From: Lentisphaerota bacterium
GTDB taxonomy: Bacteria > Verrucomicrobiota > Kiritimatiellia > CAIQIC01 > Lenti-01
NCBI GenBank assembly: GCA_012514035.1
Contig: JAAZBB010000035.1
Location: forward strand, 1-64,000
Direction of reading: 5' to 3'
DNA: 64,000 nucleotides
The translations under genes and the position numbers were made by a program. Shown piece after piece: positions 9,358-17,213 of this stretch (positions are counted from its first letter, which is position 1; each line of letters begins with the position of its first letter). The notes under the pieces were generated by a model. It was not told where the DNA came from and ran no database searches. It saw nothing but the letters and a program-made list of their open reading frames with translations.

Positions 9358-11046
9358 TTATTTCTCCACCGGCACGACGATGCCGCGGAGGAGCACGCGC
9401 TGGCAGGCGAGGAAAACGGCGAGGGTGGGGAGCGCCGCGAGAAGCAGCGAGGCCTGGACGACGCCGGGACCGGAGCGCTGCTGGAGTTGGTAAAGCCAGA
9501 CCATCAGGGTCCACATCCTGGACTCCTGGCAAATCAGCAGGGCATACATGAAGTTGGCATAGGCGATGGAAAAGGCCTGCAGGGCGATCACGGACAGAAT
9601 GGGTGTGGAGAGCCGCATGGTGATGTGCCAAAAGAGAGTCCACTCGCCGGCGCCGTCAAGCTGGGCGGATTCGTAGAGGTCACGCGGGAGCGAGTCAAAG
9701 AACCCCTTGAGCAGGAAAATCGAATAGCCGCTGGCCATGCCGGGCAGGAGCAGCGCAGCGAAGGTGTTGAGCAGGCCGAGTTCGCGCAGCAGCACAAAGA
9801 CGGGAATTTGCGTGACCATGTGCGGGAAAGCCATGGTCAGCATCAGGAACAGGAGAATCTGCGCGCCTGCCGCCGGCTTGAACCGGCTGAGAGCATAGGC
9901 CGCCAGCGGATTGACCAGCAGGGCGAGGAGCACGGCCAGGGTGCAATACACCACGGTGTTCAAGATGCCGCGACCATGGAATAGAACATAGTCGAGCACG
10001 GTCCGGTAGTTGCGCAGGAGCAGCTCGCGACGGATTTCGGGCTGGTGCTCGCGGAACAGCGCGGCGTGGTGGGCCAGTTGGGGCAGGGGGGCGGTGGAAG
10101 AATTGAGAATGAAGAATGAAGAATTCAGAATGGCGGAATCTTCCTTTTTCAAGATGAGAAAATCGCGCCAGCGCGTTTCGGGTGTGTCGAGCATCTCGCC
10201 ATTGCGCCAGATGGGCGAGAGGGTGTTGGCGGTGAAGTCGCGCCATTCTTCCTGTGCGAGCGGGGGGGCGTCGGCGGGGAATTCGCGCGGCAGGGGCACC
10301 TCGGCGTACGCGGCGTAAGCCGTGCCGTGCGCGGCGTTGTAGGCGGCAATGTCCTTGGAGTAGCGCGGCTTGAGGTAGAGCTTGCGAAAAAAGCCCTCGG
10401 GCGAAAGGACGGTCTGGCACCAGGCGGGGGCGGAGAGCTTGAAGGCGTCGAATTCCGCGGCCAGCGGCGTGGAGCCAGGCGCGGCGTGGGGGAAGAGATA
10501 GGCGGGCGGCTGGATGAAGACGACGTACCAGGCGTCGAAGGCCGTGCCGAGCGCGGCGTTGAGGCCTTCGAGCGTGCCGAATTTTTCGCGAAGGTGTTGG
10601 CGGAACTCACGGAGCTGGACGGGGAACGCGCCGGCCTGCGGTGCCCAGTAGTGGCCGAGGGCGATGGCCTGGGGGGGCAACCCGCCGGAAGCGAGAAACT
10701 CGCGCCAGAGCGGGACGAGTTCGGAACCGGGGGCGTCGGGCGGCGGCAGGGGGACATCCTCGAACGAGATGTAGTCGGCGTCGAAGGCCATGTTGAGGGC
10801 GTCCATCGATTCGTTGAACAGCGCCTCGAGATGCTTGTGCCAGAGCGCCAGCTCGGAAACGAGGAAGCGCGGCACGAGGACGTTGTCGCGCTGGTCGGCG
10901 ACGGATTTGGTGGAGCCCGCAATCATCAGCCAGAGCGGATAGAGCATGGCGGCCGCGCCAAGCCCCAGTGCGGCGTAAACCGCCGTAATCAGCAGGCGCG
11001 TCGGCAGGGACTTGCGGCCGATGAAGGAAATAATGGGCATCGGCAT
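9358..11046 (-). CDS. Carbohydrate ABC transporter permease (MalG-like) with a large insertion between the first TM segment and the permease core
   Basis: C-terminal permease core with EAA-loop '..GFFDSLPRDLYESAQLDGAGEWTLFWHITMRLSTPILSVIAL..'; roughly 300-aa insertion after the first TM. Confidence 0.85.
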   Translation of the reverse strand: MPMPIISFIGRKSLPTRLLITAVYAALGLGAAAMLYPLWLMIAGSTKSVADQRDNVLVPRFLVSELALWHKHLEALFNESMDALNMAFDADYISFEDVPLPPPDAPGSELVPLWREFLASGGLPPQAIALGHYWAPQAGAFPVQLREFRQHLREKFGTLEGLNAALGTAFDAWYVVFIQPPAYLFPHAAPGSTPLAAEFDAFKLSAPAWCQTVLSPEGFFRKLYLKPRYSKDIAAYNAAHGTAYAAYAEVPLPREFPADAPPLAQEEWRDFTANTLSPIWRNGEMLDTPETRWRDFLILKKEDSAILNSSFFILNSSTAPLPQLAHHAALFREHQPEIRRELLLRNYRTVLDYVLFHGRGILNTVVYCTLAVLLALLVNPLAAYALSRFKPAAGAQILLFLMLTMAFPHMVTQIPVFVLLRELGLLNTFAALLLPGMASGYSIFLLKGFFDSLPRDLYESAQLDGAGEWTLFWHITMRLSTPILSVIALQAFSIAYANFMYALLICQESRMWTLMVWLYQLQQRSGPGVVQASLLLAALPTLAVFLACQRVLLRGIVVPVEK

Positions 11047-11324
11047 TATCCTAGCAAAGCCCGTCGGCGGCGGCAAAGACGGGATATGTTCGCGCGGGAA
11101 TTGACGCTCGGCTTTGCGGGGGGTATAGGCTTGCCGTCAAAGGCGGGCACAGGCAACAATGCGAAATGGCTGGACCGGGTGGTTGCCGTTGCCGGGGCTG
11201 ACGGCATCGTGCGTGTCTCATGTGGTCCGTCGGAGGATTGCGTTCGCTGCGGCTGTGCGCCGGATTGCCGCGCCTCGGCGTGCGGCCCGGAACCGGTGAA
11301 GTCGGAGGCTATGCGGAATCGCCC

Positions 11325-12593
11325 ATGAATTTCGATTCTTTGATTGCGCGCGAGGTGGATGCGGGCATCTGGGCCTGGCGGACCCGGGTCCTGAATGTTC
11401 TGCTGGTCTTCAGTTCGGTGACTTTGCTGTTGCCGGTGGCGGTTGTCGTTTCCGGGCTGGGCGTTGAATTGCCGAAATTACTGCGCGCCGTCGTGCTTGC
11501 GCTCTACCTGCCCTTGCTGCTGGTCGCGCTGCGGCCGCGGTGGGATCCGCGGATGCGGGCCTATCTGCTGCTGCTCCTCATTGGCCTGGCGGGGGCGATC
11601 CGGCTGGCGGTGGGGCGACTGGAAGGCAGCGGCCGGATCACGCTGCTGCTGCTGCCGTTGCTGGCGCTGTTGCTGGCGGGGCCGCGTGCCGGCTGGACGG
11701 CGGTGGGGGTGACCACCGGATTGTATGCGGCCGTTCCCCTGCTGCTCAAATCCGGTGGGTTGTCCGGTCTGGGAGCGGCATGGACCGCGCCCGGCCTGCC
11801 CTTGGCGTATTGGGGCACGCAGGGTTTGTTTTGGCTGATCGTCCTGGCGACGCTGATGATTCTGTTCACGCGGTTTCAGTCCTTGCAGCGGGACACGATG
11901 ATCGCCGAACGCCGGGCGCGCCTCTGGCTCGAGACGGAAACGGCGGATCGCCGGCGTCTCGAGGCTGAGATGGGCCGCATCGGAGAGGAAGAGCGCCGCC
12001 AGCTGGGCGCGGCGTTGCACGACGGCCTCTGCCAGCACCTGACGGCGTCCTTGCTGGATTGTTCGGTCCTTGAAGCCCGGCACAAGGCCGCCGGCGGTGG
12101 CGAGGCGCTCGCGCTGGAACGCCTGCGGAAGGCGCTCGCGGACGCCCTCGGCATGGCTTACGACGCGGCAAAAGGGTTGTGTCCGCTGGACATCGCTCCG
12201 GATGCGCTGATTCCGGCACTGGAGCGGTTATGTCTGGAAGCGGGCGAGCGGGATGCCGTGGATTGTCGCTTGCGGTCGGATCCCGGCGTGGCCATCCGCG
12301 ATGCCGAATTGGCGCTGCATTTATATCGAATCGCGCGCGAAGCGGTGGCCAATGCGGCCAAGCATGCGCGTGGCGCGTGTGTAAAAATCGCGCTGGAGCA
12401 GCATGCGGGGGAGTGGATGCTGCGAGTGGCGGACGACGGACCGTGGTCCGCGCCGGGTCGGTCGCCGCCGGCGGGGCTGGGTCTGAGCATCATGGCCTAC
12501 CGTGCTCAGAAAATGGGCGGCACCCTGAAAGTGGCAGGGCTTGCGCCGCATGGTTTGGAAGTGGTTTGCCGGGTCCCGATGCAAAAGGAATAG
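11325..12593 (+). CDS. Membrane sensor histidine kinase (NarX/HisKA_3 type)
   Basis: Six-TM N-terminus, 'EEERRQLGAALHDGLCQHLTASLLDCSVLEAR' dimerisation box, C-terminal HATPase 'REAVANAAKHARGACVKIAL..VADDGPW..GLGLSIMAYRAQKMGGTL'. Confidence 0.88.
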   Translation: MNFDSLIAREVDAGIWAWRTRVLNVLLVFSSVTLLLPVAVVVSGLGVELPKLLRAVVLALYLPLLLVALRPRWDPRMRAYLLLLLIGLAGAIRLAVGRLEGSGRITLLLLPLLALLLAGPRAGWTAVGVTTGLYAAVPLLLKSGGLSGLGAAWTAPGLPLAYWGTQGLFWLIVLATLMILFTRFQSLQRDTMIAERRARLWLETETADRRRLEAEMGRIGEEERRQLGAALHDGLCQHLTASLLDCSVLEARHKAAGGGEALALERLRKALADALGMAYDAAKGLCPLDIAPDALIPALERLCLEAGERDAVDCRLRSDPGVAIRDAELALHLYRIAREAVANAAKHARGACVKIALEQHAGEWMLRVADDGPWSAPGRSPPAGLGLSIMAYRAQKMGGTLKVAGLAPHGLEVVCRVPMQKE

Positions 12594-12595
12594 AC

Positions 12596-13225
12596 GTGAG
12601 CGGAAAGATCGGCATTTTTCTGGTGGACGACCATCCGCTGGTGCGCGCGGCTCTGATGCGATTGCTGGAAGATGCGGGTTTCACGGTGACAGGCCAGGCG
12701 GGGAAGGGAACGGAAGCCTTGGCCCACCCGGGGTTGTCCTTCAGCCGGCTGGCGCTCGTGGATCTTTCGCTGGGAGAGGAAAGCGGTGTGGATCTGATCC
12801 GGCGGCTGCGCGAAAGTGGCCTGCTGGTGCTGGCCTATTCCATGCACGAAGGTTCCAACGTCGTCCGCCGGACGCTGGAGGCGGGGGCAGACGGCTACGT
12901 CACAAAACGCGAGAGCGCCGAAGAGTTGCTGGAGGCCATCGCGGACGTGTTGGCAGGGCGGCGGCATCTCAGCCCGCGCGTGGCGGCGGTTCTCAAGGAG
13001 CCCGGCCCGCTCGAGACCTTGAGCGGGCAACAACGCCAGATTTATCACTTGTTGGGCCAAGGTTTTTCCAACGAGAAGATTGCGCAACAACTGGGCATCA
13101 GCGGGCGCACGCTGGAGTCCTACTTTGTGCGCATCCTGGACAAATTGAGTGAGCCGGGCGTGAAGGAATTGCGCCGCCGGGCCATCGGCGACGCGGTGGG
13201 ATCGGACCCCGGCGCCGACATCTGA
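12596..13225 (+). CDS. LuxR/NarL-family response regulator
   Basis: GTG start 3 nt after the kinase stop; 'IFLVDDHPLVRAALMRLLEDAGF', 'ALVDLSL', C-terminal 'LSGQQRQIYHLLGQGFSNEKIAQQLGISGRTLESYFVRILDKL'. Confidence 0.88.
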   Translation: MSGKIGIFLVDDHPLVRAALMRLLEDAGFTVTGQAGKGTEALAHPGLSFSRLALVDLSLGEESGVDLIRRLRESGLLVLAYSMHEGSNVVRRTLEAGADGYVTKRESAEELLEAIADVLAGRRHLSPRVAAVLKEPGPLETLSGQQRQIYHLLGQGFSNEKIAQQLGISGRTLESYFVRILDKLSEPGVKELRRRAIGDAVGSDPGADI

Positions 13226-13322
13226 TTTTTTTGCCGAATGAGAGGGAAATCCCTCTCTGCGCGGGTGCCAGGGGGCTGCTATCTTTCGGGACAGACTGGA
13301 TTGGAATCCGGGAGGAGTGCGC

Positions 13323-15002
13323 ATGAAGAGGATAATGTGTGGATTGTGGACGGCATGGATTTTCACGGTGACAACCGCGTTCGGTCAGCCGGAAGTCATG
13401 GCTTTCGGCGGGAACGGCCAGATCAGCTGGGACGATCCGGGCGGGACCGGGACGCACTACGCGGTGCAGTGGTCTTCTTCCGGGCTGAGCAATTGGATGT
13501 CGTGGCAGGACGCCGAGGCGACGCTGGCGGGCCTGGGCGCGACGGGGACGGCCGCTGTGCCGATGTTCTACCGCGTGGTGGAGCAGGATCCGACCTACGA
13601 ACCGACCGAGAGCTACACCTACTTCGACCGGCTGCCGCTGTTCGATCCGCTCACCCCGCTCGAGACCAACGAAATGCGCGTGACGTTCATGGGCTCGATG
13701 ATCCCGCTGCCGGTGCGGCTGGCGCAGGCGGAAATGAGCATCTTCGTGGAGGTGGGGTGGAGCAACGATCCGAGCGACAAGGTCTATGGTGGGCGGGCGA
13801 CGGACCAATTCATCTTCGATTGCGGCGCGGGCTGCTCGGCCAATTTCGCGGCGGCGAAGGTGGGCTTCCGCCGCATGGACAAAGTGTTCATCAACCACCT
13901 GCACGGCGACCACATGAACGACCTGACGCACATCTACTGCTTCGGGGTGGCCAGCGACCGCAAGTCGCCGCTCTACGTCTGGGGCTCGAAGCCGTCGGGA
14001 GTGGTTTCGCCGTCCAACGACGGGGACATCTTTACCGACGACGGGGTGATCTACGACGACGGCACAAGCAATTTCTGCGCGAGCCTGCGCAACGCCTGGC
14101 GGTGGCATTCGGAAAGCTTCGCCTTCCAGGGGTCGTGTTATTCGAACTACGTGCCGCCTACGAAGGAGGACTGGGGCCTGCCGCACGATCCCGTGCCAGT
14201 GGGCAACGATCCGGCTAACGATGCGTATGCGGTGGTGCCGATCGAGCTGGACTGGGCGCAGGTCGGAGGCGTGGCCTACAGCAACGCCGCCACGGGCGTG
14301 ACGATCACGCACTTCCCGGTGATCCACTGCCGCCGGGGTTCGATGGGCTACAAGCTCGACTGGCGGACGCCGGACGGCACGAACCTAACGGTGATCTACA
14401 CCAGCGACACCAAGCCCGAAACCAACTGCATCGAGCAGGCCAAAAATGACGACAAGGGCGTGGACGTGTTCATCCACGAGATGGTCGTGCCGCCGGCCGT
14501 CTGGGCCTACAAGAACATGGGGCTCGATGCGCCGCCGGAGCCCGAGGACGACAACTACGAGGAATACCAGGCCACGGTCGAGGGCTTGACGTTCGTCCAG
14601 AACAGCTCGCATACGCCGCAGGGCGCGTTCGGCTATCTCCTCAGCCAGATTGAACCGCGGCCCAAGCTGACGGTGGCGACGCATTTCCCGGTGGCCGACG
14701 ACACCGTGGCCAGCGCCTTTGATAGCGTGAAGGCGCATTGCCCGGACGTGGTGATGGGCAAGGACATCGTGTGGTCCTTCGATCTCATGGTGCTGCGCGT
14801 GTTTCCCGACCGCATCGAACAGTGCCGGGCCGACGTTTCCCGCTACAGCTTCAATCCGCCCGTCCAATCCCCCGACGGGATGATGCCGCCGAAGTACAAC
14901 GACGGCTACGGCCACGGCGATCCCTATTATCAAATCGACACCAACGCGGCCATTCCGGCGGTCGAAGGCGGGGTGACCAACTATCGCGTCGACGGTTATT
15001 GA
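13323..15002 (+). CDS. Secreted MBL-fold metallo-hydrolase
   Basis: 'FINHLHGDHMNDLTH' metal-binding motif plus downstream His/Asp motifs (IYTSDTKPE, NSSHTPQGAFG); signal peptide; RBS GGAGGAG. Possible relation to GntH-type MBL proteins is from memory only. Confidence 0.8.
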   Translation: MKRIMCGLWTAWIFTVTTAFGQPEVMAFGGNGQISWDDPGGTGTHYAVQWSSSGLSNWMSWQDAEATLAGLGATGTAAVPMFYRVVEQDPTYEPTESYTYFDRLPLFDPLTPLETNEMRVTFMGSMIPLPVRLAQAEMSIFVEVGWSNDPSDKVYGGRATDQFIFDCGAGCSANFAAAKVGFRRMDKVFINHLHGDHMNDLTHIYCFGVASDRKSPLYVWGSKPSGVVSPSNDGDIFTDDGVIYDDGTSNFCASLRNAWRWHSESFAFQGSCYSNYVPPTKEDWGLPHDPVPVGNDPANDAYAVVPIELDWAQVGGVAYSNAATGVTITHFPVIHCRRGSMGYKLDWRTPDGTNLTVIYTSDTKPETNCIEQAKNDDKGVDVFIHEMVVPPAVWAYKNMGLDAPPEPEDDNYEEYQATVEGLTFVQNSSHTPQGAFGYLLSQIEPRPKLTVATHFPVADDTVASAFDSVKAHCPDVVMGKDIVWSFDLMVLRVFPDRIEQCRADVSRYSFNPPVQSPDGMMPPKYNDGYGHGDPYYQIDTNAAIPAVEGGVTNYRVDGY

Positions 15003-15033
15003 TGCGCGGAGAAGTCGCCCGCGTTTGCATTGC

Positions 15034-17133
15034 TCAAGGGGCGTTTTGGCGGATGAGGTCGAGAAGGGCGGCGCCGTACTGTCCCAGTTTCTTAGGGCCA
15101 ATGCCGTGGATTTCGGCCAGCGCGGCTTCGGTTTTGGGCGCGGCGGAGGCAAGGGCGTAAAGGGTCTTTTGGGAGAAGAGGCGGTAGGCGGGCACTTTCT
15201 GCGCGGCGGCCTGCTGCGTGCGCCACGCGCGGAGGGCTTCGAACAGGACCGGATTCACGGGGGCGGCGGCGATGGCGGGTGTTTTGCCTTTGCGGCGGCA
15301 CTTGGGGGCGGGCTCCACTTTCAACGCCGCCGCGGACCGGGCGGCGAGGACGGTTTGGACGTGGAAGCCGCCGGAGCAAGCCTCGATGCCGGCCAGTTTG
15401 ATGCGCGCTTCGGTCTCGGCCTTTTCCTTGACGTTTCGAAGCTGGCGGCGCAAGGCCTGATTGTCGATTTCGCAGTCGGCGGCGGCCAGCGGAGCGAGGA
15501 TGCCGTCGCGGAGCTTTCCCGCGAAGTAGCCGGCCGCCTTTTGCAGGCGTTCGCGGAGGGCGGGATTGGTTTCGGCGTCCGGGTGCTCCGCCAGCAGGCG
15601 GTCGATCTGCCGCAGGAATTTTTCGCCGACGGCGAGGAGGTCGTCCTGGGCGACGTCGTGAAGTTGTCCGCAAAGTTCGACGAGGCCGGGCAGGACGCTG
15701 GCGCGGTTGAGGTCGGCCAGTTCCAGCAGGGCGTTGAGCTGGTAGCGGAGGCGGTGGAAGCTGAAGAGGTTGACGAGCAGTTCGCGCTGGTAGGTCAGGC
15801 GGTCCGTCTGCAGGCGGCCGGGATCGGGGTGGCGCGCGGCCATTTGGCGGATGTAGTCGGCGACGGCGGAATCGGCGATGATGCTGCGCGCGCGCAGGGG
15901 CGTGCGCAGGACGAGGCCTTCAAGCGTCTTGCAGCGGGAAAGCGCGACGTAGACCTGGCCATGGGCGAAGGAGGCGTCGGCCTCGATGATGGCGCGCTCG
16001 AAGGTGAGCCCTTGGCTCTTGTGGATGGTGATGGCCCAGGCGAGCTTGAGCGGGATCTGCTTGAAGGTGCCCTCGATGGTTTCGGCGATCCGGTTGGTGC
16101 CGGGGTCGATGGCGTATTTGACGTTGTCCCATTGCATGGGTTCGACCGCAACGTCGTCGGCGTCGCCGGGGCAGCGTACGCGGACGCCGGCGCCGGCGAT
16201 GGCCGTCACGCGGCCGATTTTTCCGTTGTAGAAGTGTTTGGCGGGTGAGGGGTCGTTCTTGAGAAACATCACCTGCGCGCCGACTTTCAACTCGAGCTGC
16301 GGGTCGGCGGGATAGGACAGCTCGGGGAAGGCGCCGTTGATTTCGGCGGCGAAACGGACGGCGGGGGCGGCGATGTCGCGCAATTTTGAATGGTTGAGGC
16401 GCTGGGCCTGTGCGTTGTGCGTGCACAGCGTGATGTAGCCTTCGTCGTCAGAGGGCGCGAAGTCCGGAACGTGGCGGCAGTTAAGTTCGGCGAGCGCTTC
16501 CGGGGAGAGGTGGTTGTCGCGGACGGCGTTGAGAAGGTCGAGGAAACGGCCATCCTGCTGGCGGTAGACCTGGGTGAGCTCGATGCAGGCGTAGTCGGTT
16601 TCGCGGAGGGCGCGGCTGCCGAAAAAGTAGGGCGTGTCGTAGAGGTCCTTCAGGAGTTCCCATTCGTGATCCTTCACGACGGGCGAGAGCTGCTGGAGGT
16701 CGCCGATCATCAGGAGCTGGACGCCGCCGAAGGGCTTGCGGCGGTCGCGGTAGCGGCGCAGGACGTCGTCGACGGCGTCGAGGAGGTCGGCGCGCACCAT
16801 GCTGATTTCGTCGATGACCAGCAGGTCCATTCCGCGGATCATCGCGATTTTGTCGCGGGAGAAGCGGGAGCGGGGCTGCTCGTTTTCGCGGCCGGCCAGC
16901 GGGCCGAACGGAAGCTGGAAGAACGAGTGGAGCGTGACCCCGCCGGCGTTGATGGCGGCCACGCCGGTCGGCGCGGTCACAACCATCTGTTTGGGCAAGC
17001 GTTCCTTCAGCGAGCGCAGGAACGTGGTCTTGCCCGTGCCCGCCTTGCCGGTCAGGAACAGGTGCCGGCCGGTGGATTGCACGTAATCGAACGCCAGATC
17101 CAGCTCGGGATTCATGCTGCCGGAAGTCTGCAT
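15034..17133 (-). CDS. PIF1/RecD-like superfamily 1 helicase with C-terminal HRDC-like domain
   Basis: Walker A 'FLTGKAGTGKTTFLRSL', 'VVTAPTGVAAINAGGVTLHSFFQLPFGPL', 'DLLVIDEISMVRADLLDAVD', 'LAWAITIHKSQGLTFERAII'; C-terminal 'LYALASAAPKTEAALAEIHGIGPKKLGQYGAALLDLI'. Confidence 0.87.
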   Translation of the reverse strand: MQTSGSMNPELDLAFDYVQSTGRHLFLTGKAGTGKTTFLRSLKERLPKQMVVTAPTGVAAINAGGVTLHSFFQLPFGPLAGRENEQPRSRFSRDKIAMIRGMDLLVIDEISMVRADLLDAVDDVLRRYRDRRKPFGGVQLLMIGDLQQLSPVVKDHEWELLKDLYDTPYFFGSRALRETDYACIELTQVYRQQDGRFLDLLNAVRDNHLSPEALAELNCRHVPDFAPSDDEGYITLCTHNAQAQRLNHSKLRDIAAPAVRFAAEINGAFPELSYPADPQLELKVGAQVMFLKNDPSPAKHFYNGKIGRVTAIAGAGVRVRCPGDADDVAVEPMQWDNVKYAIDPGTNRIAETIEGTFKQIPLKLAWAITIHKSQGLTFERAIIEADASFAHGQVYVALSRCKTLEGLVLRTPLRARSIIADSAVADYIRQMAARHPDPGRLQTDRLTYQRELLVNLFSFHRLRYQLNALLELADLNRASVLPGLVELCGQLHDVAQDDLLAVGEKFLRQIDRLLAEHPDAETNPALRERLQKAAGYFAGKLRDGILAPLAAADCEIDNQALRRQLRNVKEKAETEARIKLAGIEACSGGFHVQTVLAARSAAALKVEPAPKCRRKGKTPAIAAAPVNPVLFEALRAWRTQQAAAQKVPAYRLFSQKTLYALASAAPKTEAALAEIHGIGPKKLGQYGAALLDLIRQNAP

Positions 17134-17213
17134 GAAACCAGTTTGAGCCCAAGCCGGCGAAAATTCAATAATGAACTGATGTTCAGAAACAAGACGGTAT
17201 GCGGCACCGGATT

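Noticed and set aside
15025-16248. 407-aa + strand ORF
   Set aside because: Antisense of the PIF1-like helicase; composition artefact.
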